Below are positions 47,223 through 55,289 of a stretch of DNA of 64,000 nucleotides, piece after piece. The stretch spans positions 310,001 through 374,000 of the forward strand of contig JADJLX010000006.1 of NCBI GenBank assembly GCA_016709865.1, written 5' to 3'. Position 1 is the first letter of the stretch; the number at the start of each line of letters is the position of its first letter. The position numbers were made by a program, and so were the translations under genes. The stretch is from Bacteroidales bacterium (GTDB lineage: Bacteria > Bacteroidota > Bacteroidia > Bacteroidales > VadinHA17). The notes under the pieces were generated by a model. That model made no database searches and was not told the origin of the DNA. It saw nothing but the letters and a program-made list of their open reading frames with translations.

Positions 47223-47978
47223 ATGAAGATATTGATTATAGAAGATGAGCAACGCACTGCAGATCTGATCATAAGGTTTATAAAACAATACGATAACTCA
47301 TATTCTGTACTTGCAGTGATTGATTCGGTTGCAACGGGAATGCAATGGTTTATACACAATACTGAGATGCCAGACCTAATTCTTGCAGATATCCAGCTGA
47401 CCGACGGAACGTCATTTGATCTTTTTGATCAGGTGAATTTGAAACTTCCTGTGATATTTATAACTGCCTATAACGAATTTGCATTAAATGCCTTCAGGTT
47501 GAACAGTATTGATTATTTACTGAAACCATTGAATTCTGATGATCTAAAAAAGGCTTTTGACAAATTTATTAGAACGAAGGAAGCATATCTGAAAGTAAAT
47601 CTTAAAGAGTATAATCAAATCATTTCGACGGGTCAGAAAACCTATAAGCGGAGGTTTCTTGTAAAGTCGGGCAATAATTACAAATACCTTTCATCAGATG
47701 AAATTGCATTTTTCTTTGCTGAAGATGGACTGGTGTTTGCAGGATTACTGAAAGGGGGAAGATCAATTGTAGAACACAGTATTACTGAATTGAGTGATTT
47801 ACTTGATCCTGAACAGTTTTTTCAGGTAAACCGAAATACCATTGCAAGTATTAAAGCTATTAATAAATTTTCAGGCTATTTTAACCGCCGGCTGATCATG
47901 CAACTCCTGCCTGACAATCATGAAGTTATAGTAAGCCGTGAAAGGGTTCAGGGCTTCAAAGAGTGGCTTAATAAATAA
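47223..47978 (+). CDS. LytTR-family response regulator
   Basis: The 251-residue protein has a receiver domain (about 1-120: acidic E-D-E at 7-9, phospho-acceptor Asp56 in I-L-A-D-I, and K in L-L-K-P-L) and a C-terminal LytTR DNA-binding domain (about 145-251, with F-F-A-E-D-G-L and F-F-Q-V-N-R-N). It forms a two-component pair with the kinase 3 bases upstream. Targets are unknown; the neighbouring esterases and the Lnt-like gene are candidates by location only. Confidence 0.94.
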   Translation: MKILIIEDEQRTADLIIRFIKQYDNSYSVLAVIDSVATGMQWFIHNTEMPDLILADIQLTDGTSFDLFDQVNLKLPVIFITAYNEFALNAFRLNSIDYLLKPLNSDDLKKAFDKFIRTKEAYLKVNLKEYNQIISTGQKTYKRRFLVKSGNNYKYLSSDEIAFFFAEDGLVFAGLLKGGRSIVEHSITELSDLLDPEQFFQVNRNTIASIKAINKFSGYFNRRLIMQLLPDNHEVIVSRERVQGFKEWLNK

Positions 47979-48122
47979 GACCCCTGTCCAATCCGCATCC
48001 GCAGAAGTACAATTCAGGTTATGAAATGTCCCGCTTCCGGGAATTATCTTGTATATCTGATATAACCATATCTATTTTTATCCTCTGAAGTATGCTATAA
48101 ATAAATCTTAAATGAGATAATT

Positions 48123-49640
48123 ATGGAGAAAAATGAGAGAAATGATTTTGGGAGAAATTTCCTCTGGCTTCTGTTAGGATGCATCTTTCTATTGTTTATG
48201 GGCGGCAAATGGAACCTCCCGGTCACAACCTGGATCGGTTCAATATTCTTTCTGAGATATTTCAGGATGCAACCCGGATCCCGGGGAATCCTGCTGGCTT
48301 TCCCATTTATCCTATTGACTTCACATATCTGGTTCATAGGTCTTGCTGAACAGGTGGAACCGGGATTTAAAATTCTCATTGCTGTAAGCTTTACACTTTA
48401 TATAATGATCCCATGCCTTGTTGACCGGCTCCTGTACCGAAAAATCAACAGTCAGCTCCTTTCAACCATGGTATATCCTGCTTCCCTTATTGTGATACAG
48501 TTCCTCCTCTCATATGTTGAACAACTAGGGACCATACTTCACTGGACCGGGTCAATGTTCTCGCTAAAACCTCTTATACAGCTTGTTTCAATAACAGGAA
48601 TATGGGGTCCCTCCTTCCTTGTCGGATGGTTAGCCTCCATAATCAATTTGTTATGGGAAGAAAAATTCGAACTGAAGAAAGTTAAAATCCCTGTTACTGT
48701 ATTCACAGGACTTTTCCTTCTGATAGTAATGTGGGGCAGTATCCGCCTGGCTTTCTTTGCTCCGGATTCTGGCACGGTCAAGGTTGGATCAGTAATAGTC
48801 GGCTTTGAAGAAGACAATATGTTCTATATATATGAAGATGATAAGTCGGAGGCAGATAAGCTCAGGGAGAAAGAAAAATACCGTGCCTTAACATTTAAGG
48901 TTCAGGATGAATTGTTTGCTACTTCAGAAAAGCTCATTCCTTCAGGGATCAGAATTCTCTCATGGGCAAGTGGCAATGCTGTTGTGTTTGCAGAGGATGA
49001 GGCTGCATTAATAAACCGTATGCAGAATTTCGCCAGGGAAAATCAGATTTACTTTTTCCCCAGCCTGCTTGTACTCGGTGATTACAAAGGGCCTGATCAG
49101 AATCATGTACTTGCAATCCGGCCCGACGGGCAGATCGAATACGATCATTACAAAGGAAGAAATCCAAATGCCAGTTTTTACAGAGGTAACATGGTCGAAA
49201 TAATCAACACTCCTTATGGGAGAATTGCCTCACCAATCTGTTTCGAGATGGAATTTCACCGCTTTATAAGACAAGCAGGTAAAAAAGGTGTGGACATCCT
49301 TATTGTTCCTGGAGACGAACCAGCCAGAGGAGCAGCAAACATGCATACTGAAATATCAATGTTCCGTGCTGTTGAAAACGGATGCTCAATGCTTAGAACA
49401 ACTCTTGAGGGACTCACGATGGGAGCAGACTACCAGGGAAGAGTTCTTTCTCAATTGGATTTTTATAAAACATTGAAAAACAGGTCTATTATTACTGAGT
49501 TACCTGTAAAAGGAATGAAGACAATATATTCCTGGGCCGGGGACTGGTTTGCCTGGATTTGTGTAATTATGTTAGTATGTTTTGTAGCTTTAGCATCCTT
49601 TAATAATGACATGAAGAATATTTTTCACAGCAGAATTTGA
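48123..49640 (+). CDS. Nitrilase-superfamily membrane protein, Lnt-like, catalytic Glu missing
   Basis: A 505-residue protein with about seven N-terminal hydrophobic segments (to about residue 215), a CN-hydrolase domain (about 225-470) and one C-terminal transmembrane helix, the plan of apolipoprotein N-acyltransferase. The nucleophile region is intact (Cys373 in P-I-C-F-E-M), but the place of the catalytic glutamate, normally W-P-E, reads W-A-S-G with Ser283. The lysine region is also unusual (Y-D-H-Y-K-G-R-N-P). It may have lost acyltransferase activity or do another reaction. It is 144 bases after the response regulator. Confidence 0.75.
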   Translation: MEKNERNDFGRNFLWLLLGCIFLLFMGGKWNLPVTTWIGSIFFLRYFRMQPGSRGILLAFPFILLTSHIWFIGLAEQVEPGFKILIAVSFTLYIMIPCLVDRLLYRKINSQLLSTMVYPASLIVIQFLLSYVEQLGTILHWTGSMFSLKPLIQLVSITGIWGPSFLVGWLASIINLLWEEKFELKKVKIPVTVFTGLFLLIVMWGSIRLAFFAPDSGTVKVGSVIVGFEEDNMFYIYEDDKSEADKLREKEKYRALTFKVQDELFATSEKLIPSGIRILSWASGNAVVFAEDEAALINRMQNFARENQIYFFPSLLVLGDYKGPDQNHVLAIRPDGQIEYDHYKGRNPNASFYRGNMVEIINTPYGRIASPICFEMEFHRFIRQAGKKGVDILIVPGDEPARGAANMHTEISMFRAVENGCSMLRTTLEGLTMGADYQGRVLSQLDFYKTLKNRSIITELPVKGMKTIYSWAGDWFAWICVIMLVCFVALASFNNDMKNIFHSRI

Positions 49641-49669
49641 AGCAGACAAATCATGCCTATAAATAATTC

Positions 49670-49717
49670 AAGGTTAGATACTTCAAACCTCCTGTCTACA
49701 AAGAAAAAGCCTTGGTG
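49670..49717 (+). repeat. tRNA 3'-flank direct repeat, copy 2
   Basis: Bases 49696-49717 repeat the 22-base tRNA flank exactly. The 26 bases before it (starting AAGGTTAGATA, then TTCAAACC and TCCTG) look like a worn T arm, matching GGTTCGAATCC and TCCTCCG of the real tRNA with gaps. The stem partner GCACC follows at 49722, so part of the terminator is present too. Confidence 0.7.
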
Positions 49718-49785
49718 TAAAGCACCCTAAAACAGATCATGAATTAATCCTTCCAAACTCAAGTATTGCTCAGACTTTCCGTATC

Positions 49786-50340
49786 CTAATTAATTATCTT
49801 AAGACTATCCAAAGTAAGTGATTCATTAGTAATCTGGTTAGGAGGATGATAATAAGTAAAATGTGTCATCCCACTATCTGCCTTAAATCTGAAACTCCAA
49901 CGTGTGGTACTTGAATTCCCCTCTTGCTTAAGTTCATAAATGTTATCATCCTGAAATCTTTTAAAACTGATTTTCCATATTGATAACGATGATGAAAATG
50001 ATAACAGTGAAGATGATTTATCTTCAATTATTGTTAAGTAGGAAATACTATCTGATATTACTATTGTCTGACCAGCAACTTTAATAGTGGCATTCAGTAT
50101 GCGTTCGATACGATAATTAACTGACCTGTCTTCTTCTAATACAGATGTTACCTTCCAGGTTTCAGTCCCATTAGTATAAGCAGAAATTCCGGTAAAACGG
50201 TATTTGGAATATGTGTAATAAAATTCATTCCCCAAGATAAGAGGGAACAAATCATAGTCTTCCTGTTTTTGGCAGGAATTAAACATAAAAGTTGATAAAA
50301 CTAGAAACAATAGGAATCCGGTGTCCTTACGTTTTCTCAT
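49786..50340 (-). CDS. Lipoprotein of unknown function
   Basis: The 184-residue protein has a lipoprotein signal, F-L-L-F-L-V-L-S-T-F-M-F-N-S-C, with the cysteine at about residue 23, and then a beta-rich region with many S, T and I residues. I recognise no conserved family. It lies alone between the second and third copies of the tRNA-flank repeat. Confidence 0.75.
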   Translation of the reverse strand: MRKRKDTGFLLFLVLSTFMFNSCQKQEDYDLFPLILGNEFYYTYSKYRFTGISAYTNGTETWKVTSVLEEDRSVNYRIERILNATIKVAGQTIVISDSISYLTIIEDKSSSLLSFSSSLSIWKISFKRFQDDNIYELKQEGNSSTTRWSFRFKADSGMTHFTYYHPPNQITNESLTLDSLKIIN

Positions 50341-50451
50341 TATACCAAAATTACTTCCTTTTTCGATTCAAGTCAAGTGTTAGAACATCGCAATTTTATT
50401 ATAGATCATGACATCCAGCTCATAGATGTTCTGAATATCATTAATTAAGTT

Positions 50452-50480
50452 AAGGTTAGATATTGCAAATATCTCGTCGT
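50452..50480 (+). repeat. tRNA 3'-flank repeat, degenerate copy 3
   Basis: It begins with the same 11 bases as copy 2 (AAGGTTAGATA, 50452-50462) and is followed by a worn T-arm-like stretch and AAAAAAAGCC next to a terminator stem, in the order seen in copies 1 and 2. Identity is much lower than between copies 1 and 2. Confidence 0.5.
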
Positions 50481-50482
50481 AA

Positions 50483-50515
50483 AAAAAGCCCTGATGCATC
50501 TCAACAGGGCTTTTT
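50483..50515. terminator. Terminator after the FISUMP gene
   Basis: AAAAAGCCCTG (50483-50493) and CAGGGCTTTTT (50505-50515) form an 11-base-pair stem with an 11-base loop, with A and T runs on either side so that it can work in both directions. It lies 21 bases beyond the stop of the minus-strand gene at 50536. Confidence 0.8.
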
Positions 50516-50535
50516 AATATTGTCACAATCAATGT

Positions 50536-51177
50536 TTACTCCCAGAAATCAAAAGTCTTCTCCTCTTTGTCAGAGTTTTTAATACAACGAATAGAAAACC
50601 CGTTTTTCTTATTTACCGGGTAAAGAGACAGATCAGGCTTGGAAGAGTATAATGCCCCGCACCAGGTTGTAACATCATCATCATCTACATTTGTCCAGAA
50701 ATAGGTTGTATTTCCCAGGTGTTCCATCGCTTTATCACCGCCCTGCCCGCTGGCTAGTGCAGTAAAACCACTTGAATTTGTGGCTCCGGTATTAGGGCTC
50801 TTCCAGGTAGCTGTTCCTGTCTGTTTTAACTTACCTCCTGACTGTTCATCTCCTCCAAGAAAGTTAGATAAATACCACCAGTCCTGCATTGAAGGCAGAT
50901 GCCAGCCATCGGGACAGGCTTTTGTTGCAGCTTCCCATGTATATAAGTAACCATGAATCTTTAAATAGTCGTTTACATTTTCATAGACAGAGCATCCGCT
51001 TGCAGTTTTAAACGCAAGGTTTTCTCCCATCCATACCTGATCGTTGATTTTAACTGTTTTGTAAACCTTACCATCTCTTGCATCTGTAAAAGAGCCTGTT
51101 TCCTGGCCATATGCAAAGGAATAAATGCCAGCAGAAAGAAATAAAATTATAATCAAAAATTTGGATCTTCTAATCAT
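50536..51177 (-). CDS. FISUMP-domain (Fibrobacter major paralogous domain) protein
   Basis: A secreted protein of 213 residues with a signal peptide (cut near Y-G-Q-E) followed by the Fib_succ_major domain: D-x-R-D-G-K-V-Y-K-T-V-K-I, W-M-G-E-N-L-A, Y-L-Y-T-W-E-A-A and C-P-D-G-W-H-L-P. This domain is widespread in surface proteins of Fibrobacter and Bacteroidota and its function is unknown. It ends before a strong terminator and is 70 bases downstream of the Gfo/Idh gene. Confidence 0.9.
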   Translation of the reverse strand: MIRRSKFLIIILFLSAGIYSFAYGQETGSFTDARDGKVYKTVKINDQVWMGENLAFKTASGCSVYENVNDYLKIHGYLYTWEAATKACPDGWHLPSMQDWWYLSNFLGGDEQSGGKLKQTGTATWKSPNTGATNSSGFTALASGQGGDKAMEHLGNTTYFWTNVDDDDVTTWCGALYSSKPDLSLYPVNKKNGFSIRCIKNSDKEEKTFDFWE

Positions 51178-51247
51178 CCTGAAACGGGTTAATTATTAAT
51201 ACTAATGTCTAAAAAATATTTGGTCAGTCTGTAATGAATAAAAAAAA

Positions 51248-52573
51248 TTATCCGTTAAGTACCCAACCCTTGCGATATTCCTTTGTCAGGAAGGCATTCG
51301 CAGCTGAATCATTTGTAACCCTGCCTGCAACCGGATCATATTGCAATTCCTTACCTGCCTGATGAGCTGCAAGACCGAGCATTAATGTCTCAATCATACG
51401 GCCTGCATAATCAAAATCGCAGTCTGTCTTAAGGTCACCCTTGCATGCATTGAACCACTGAGCAACAAAATCTCCCATAGGAGGTGCAACCTGACTGCTA
51501 TTTGGTGATTTGTAGTAAGTCATGTCTGCTCCGCTCCGATTTGGCAGAAGCATACGGTTTGTAAAGTCAGCTACAAGAGTTCCCTTTGTGCCTTTGAACA
51601 TCGCACCATGACCAATTTTAAGAATGTCAACGGCTGGATTCGGGGAGGCGGGACTTAACTTACCCTGGTACCACTCAACAGTAATTGGTCCGCGCCAGTC
51701 GTTGGCAGGAAAATTGAATTTTGTATGAAGGTTAGAGGCTACAACCTCATTATTGAAAGGGTCTCCCTCTGCCCAGGCGCTTGTAGGCTGGCCTGCATCT
51801 ATTGCATTCCAGGCCAGGTCCATCGTATGGGCGCCCATGTCTCCGTTCTGCCAGCTGCCGAAATCATGGTACATATTCCACAAAAGACAACCTGCTCCCG
51901 GTCTTGCGCCGAAATAGCCCGGATTAAAAGGATGCATCTGAACCGGACCGATCCACTGTTCCCAGTCAATATCAGCTGGTGCAGGTCCTGCTGCAGGAAG
52001 ATAACCGGTCTTATCATGAGTACGGTTACCCCATGCAACTACCTCTTTCAGTTCTCCAACAGCACCGCCGCGAACAAGTTCAGATACCCGGTTAAAATTC
52101 TCATTTGCATGTCGCTGTGTACCATGCTGTGTGGCAAGTTTATTCTTGTTTGCAAGATATACTTTCCGAACCTCACGTGCTTCTGTAACGCATTCACCTA
52201 CAGGCTTCTCGCAATAAACATGTTTTCCGCGATTCATTGCCCAGATGCTGATAAAAGCATGGTGATGATCAGGTGTACAGATAAATACTGCGTCTATATC
52301 TTTTTGTTCAAGGCATTTGCGCCAGTCGGTGTATTGTTTTGCATTTGGATACTGTTTCGCAGCCAGTGCCATATTTCCTGCATGTACATCGCATATAGCA
52401 ACAACATTCTCGCTGGCCAGCGCCTGATAATGCTGACTACCGCGACCATGTGCACCAATGAGGGCAATATTGAGTTTATCACTTGGACTTTTTCCTGAGA
52501 GAATACCTCCCGGAAGGATAATCAGTCCTGCTCCGGTTGCCGCAACGGATTTAACAAAAGTACGTCTTTTCAT
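51248..52573 (-). CDS. Gfo/Idh/MocA-family oxidoreductase with Tat signal
   Basis: The 441-residue protein starts with a twin-arginine signal (K-R-R-T-F-V-K, then a hydrophobic A-A-T-G-A-G-L-I-I-L-P) and a Rossmann fold (I-A-L-I-G-A-H-G-R-G) for a tightly bound NAD(P). E-K-P-V is the conserved Gfo/Idh lysine motif. Such exported members are common in Bacteroidota sugar clusters and act on glycosides or sugar acids. Export would need a Tat system; tatA is at 38.4 kb. It lies 186 bases after the upstream GH2 gene on the same strand. Confidence 0.93.
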   Translation of the reverse strand: MKRRTFVKSVAATGAGLIILPGGILSGKSPSDKLNIALIGAHGRGSQHYQALASENVVAICDVHAGNMALAAKQYPNAKQYTDWRKCLEQKDIDAVFICTPDHHHAFISIWAMNRGKHVYCEKPVGECVTEAREVRKVYLANKNKLATQHGTQRHANENFNRVSELVRGGAVGELKEVVAWGNRTHDKTGYLPAAGPAPADIDWEQWIGPVQMHPFNPGYFGARPGAGCLLWNMYHDFGSWQNGDMGAHTMDLAWNAIDAGQPTSAWAEGDPFNNEVVASNLHTKFNFPANDWRGPITVEWYQGKLSPASPNPAVDILKIGHGAMFKGTKGTLVADFTNRMLLPNRSGADMTYYKSPNSSQVAPPMGDFVAQWFNACKGDLKTDCDFDYAGRMIETLMLGLAAHQAGKELQYDPVAGRVTNDSAANAFLTKEYRKGWVLNG

Positions 52574-52700
52574 AATAACTATTTTTGTAATTAATTGAGT
52601 TTCAGATCCTGGTTACCAATGCCTTTGTTATCAGTTCCTGCAGTAAAATTTCAGGAATTTAAACTATTCTAAATTTAGGTGATGTTTTAATCATTTCAAA

Positions 52701-52730
52701 ATTTATGAACGGTTTTCAATATTCATAAAT
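52701..52730. other. AT-rich inverted repeat between GH2 and Gfo/Idh genes
   Basis: ATTTATGAA (52701-52709) and TTCATAAAT (52722-52730) are perfect inverse repeats around 12 bases. The structure lies 30 bases after the stop of the minus-strand GH2 gene and may be a weak terminator or an operator. Its AT richness makes a chance origin possible. Confidence 0.35.
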
Positions 52731-52759
52731 GTTCAGGATCTTGTACGTTATAGTAATAT

Positions 52760-55261
52760 TTATTCAGCTGTTATAGTCAGGAAGGCATCCTTCAATCCTT
52801 TTGCAGTGGCCCTGACATATATTTTCCCGGGACTAGATTCCGGTCTGATTATAGCCAGACATATGCCCTGAAAGCTTTTTTTCTCCGGCTGTTGAAAGCT
52901 GGATAAATCTGCCGGATTTCCACTCCCTACACCAGCAAGTTCTCCTTTACCTTTTATATTAAAGGTTACAAGAATATCATCGGCAGAAGGAACAATATTC
53001 CCTTTGGCATCTATTATTTCAGCCATAACATACGACAGATCATTTCTGTCTGCCCTGATCCTGGTTCTGTCAGCAACCAGTCGAATAGCCTCAGGCTCAC
53101 CGGTTGTTTCCAGAATTTGGGTTGCTGTCTCCATTCCATCGTCAAAGCAGCGGGCAATCAGTCTGCCAGCCTCCCATGGTATTTCAAAAGAAGTAGTTAT
53201 AGATTTACCTGCTTCAGTATTCTGTTCTCCAACAATCCTGCCATTTAACTCAAGCCTGATCTGCTGACTTCGTGAGTAGACATGCACCAGCATTTTTTCA
53301 CCCTCATGGCCGTACCAGTTCCAGCTCTTCATCTCATCAGGGAATCCCCAGTTACTTGTTACCTCGGTTTTGCCTTCGGGAACAGGACGATGGACAAACA
53401 TTTCAACTTTGCTCTTGCCCCAAACCACAGACTGATAGTATGAAGGAACCTTCCTGTTTCCGATAAGGTCGATATCTCCCTGGTAATTAGTGAATACAGG
53501 CCAGGCATCACGGTTGAATCCTCCACCTGCCCCCTGTAAATTACTGGTATCAGGAATTATACTCCTCAACTGAGGCATGCCCCTGCCCGCCTCTCCAAGA
53601 TTATCTGTTGCTGTCCATACAAAATACCCTATTACATAAGGAAGTCTCTTTACTATCTCAAAATTCTCCAGAGCCAGCGGGGGATTAGTTTCAGTACCTG
53701 CCATTACACGCTGAGGGTATTTAATATGATCCTCCTCATATCTTTTATATGCATAATTATAGCCTATTAAATCAAAGAGGGCAAGGTGATCGGGGATCTC
53801 ATGCCACTTGCTTTTTTGACCCCTCATCCATGCAAAATCCATAAAACACTCTGTGACCCAGCGTGTTTGGTCTAATCGCCGGATTTCTCCTGTCAGATTT
53901 CCTGCAATTCTTAGTCCTGAGGTATCAAAAGCCTCCCTGATTTCATTACCTATACTCCAGATGATAACAGATGGGTGATTTCTGTCGCGTTTAACCCACG
54001 ACTCCACATCTCTCTGCCACCATTCCCTAAACCAAAGGTGGTAGTCCTGATTCCTCTTTGCAGTTTCCCACATATCAAAGATTTCATCAATAACTACCAT
54101 TCCTAACCTGTCGCAGGCATCGAGCAATGCTGCTGATGGCGGAGTGTGTGCAGTTCGGATTGCATTGAATCCACTGCTTTTAAGTATTTCAATCTTCCTT
54201 TCCTCAGCGCGGTCGATTGAAACAGCACCCAGTGGCCCGTTATCATTGTGTATACATCCACCTATCAGTTCAACAGGCTTGCCATTTAATGTAAATCCGT
54301 TCTCAGCATCTATTTTTATACTCCTGATTCCGAAATGAGTTTCCTGAACATCAATTACATTGCCATTTTTAAGTACAGAAACCCTGGCAAGATAAAGATG
54401 TGGTTCATCAATAGACCACAGAGATGGCATACTTACCTGAGTCTCCTGAGAAACATTACAGGTTTCGCCTGATACCACTGCTGAACTGGTAATAGTTGTA
54501 ACCAGTTTATCTTCCGGATCAAACAGCTCTGTACGCAATTCAATTTCTTCATTACTGTTACCGCGGTTTACGATTGTTGCATCAACTTTCACCACCGCAG
54601 AGTTTTCAGAGACGATTGGGGTTGTAATGTATATGCCGCCTGAAACATCTATGTGAACCTGATCTTTTATAATAATCCAAACATGCCTGTAAATACCTGA
54701 TCCTGAATACCATCTGGAATTCATTCCTTCATTTTTAACACGAACAGCAACAATATTAGGCTTGCCCGGAGGATTCAGATATTCAGTAATATTATAATAA
54801 AAAGGTGTGTATCCATAAGGATGAAATCCAAGATGTTTCCCGTTTAGCCAGACATCTGATTTCATGTACACACCATCAAACTGCAGGTATAGGATCTTAT
54901 CTTTATCCTCCCTGCTGATTGTAAATTTCTTCCTGTACCAGCCTGTACCACCCACCATATAGCCAGAACTACCTTTATCAATTGCAGATCTGTCGAATGG
55001 TCCTATAATATCCACACCATTCTGCCCCGGCAGATCTTCAATACTCCAGTCATGCGGAATATCAATAACTCTCCAGTCAGAATCATCGAAATCAGCTGAC
55101 TCGGCACCAGAAATCGAGTCTTTCCTGAAGCGCCAGTCAGAATCAAATAGTGTTGCTTTGCCGGAGATGCAATTAGTACTGCTGTGTTGACATGAAAGAA
55201 GTAAGAGACAAACAAGTACCCCAAATAAAAAGTAATTCAACCGCTTAAGCCTGTTTTCCAT
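52760..55261 (-). CDS. GH2 glycosidase lipoprotein (beta-galactosidase-like), paralog A
   Basis: A secreted GH2 enzyme of about 833 residues with a lipobox (V-C-L-L-L-L-S-C). The order is a sugar-binding jelly roll (about 60-200), an Ig-like domain, a TIM barrel from about 310 and C-terminal Ig-like domains. The acid/base is Glu440 in S-I-G-N-E-I-R-E, and A-G-T-E-T-N supplies the probable nucleophile. The frame is open to a TTG at 55288, but the ATG at 55261 gives the lipoprotein signal. It is closely similar to the next gene upstream along its whole length, showing a tandem duplication. The substrate is likely a beta-galactoside-containing glycan. Confidence 0.93.
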   Translation of the reverse strand: MENRLKRLNYFLFGVLVCLLLLSCQHSSTNCISGKATLFDSDWRFRKDSISGAESADFDDSDWRVIDIPHDWSIEDLPGQNGVDIIGPFDRSAIDKGSSGYMVGGTGWYRKKFTISREDKDKILYLQFDGVYMKSDVWLNGKHLGFHPYGYTPFYYNITEYLNPPGKPNIVAVRVKNEGMNSRWYSGSGIYRHVWIIIKDQVHIDVSGGIYITTPIVSENSAVVKVDATIVNRGNSNEEIELRTELFDPEDKLVTTITSSAVVSGETCNVSQETQVSMPSLWSIDEPHLYLARVSVLKNGNVIDVQETHFGIRSIKIDAENGFTLNGKPVELIGGCIHNDNGPLGAVSIDRAEERKIEILKSSGFNAIRTAHTPPSAALLDACDRLGMVVIDEIFDMWETAKRNQDYHLWFREWWQRDVESWVKRDRNHPSVIIWSIGNEIREAFDTSGLRIAGNLTGEIRRLDQTRWVTECFMDFAWMRGQKSKWHEIPDHLALFDLIGYNYAYKRYEEDHIKYPQRVMAGTETNPPLALENFEIVKRLPYVIGYFVWTATDNLGEAGRGMPQLRSIIPDTSNLQGAGGGFNRDAWPVFTNYQGDIDLIGNRKVPSYYQSVVWGKSKVEMFVHRPVPEGKTEVTSNWGFPDEMKSWNWYGHEGEKMLVHVYSRSQQIRLELNGRIVGEQNTEAGKSITTSFEIPWEAGRLIARCFDDGMETATQILETTGEPEAIRLVADRTRIRADRNDLSYVMAEIIDAKGNIVPSADDILVTFNIKGKGELAGVGSGNPADLSSFQQPEKKSFQGICLAIIRPESSPGKIYVRATAKGLKDAFLTITAE

Positions 55262-55289
55262 AAAAGCTATTTTATAGTCAGGCTGCAAT

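Noticed and set aside
51725..52498. Plus-strand ORF of 257 codons opposite the Gfo/Idh gene
   Set aside because: It is Cys- and Ile-rich with no recognisable domain and lies wholly antisense to a strongly supported gene.
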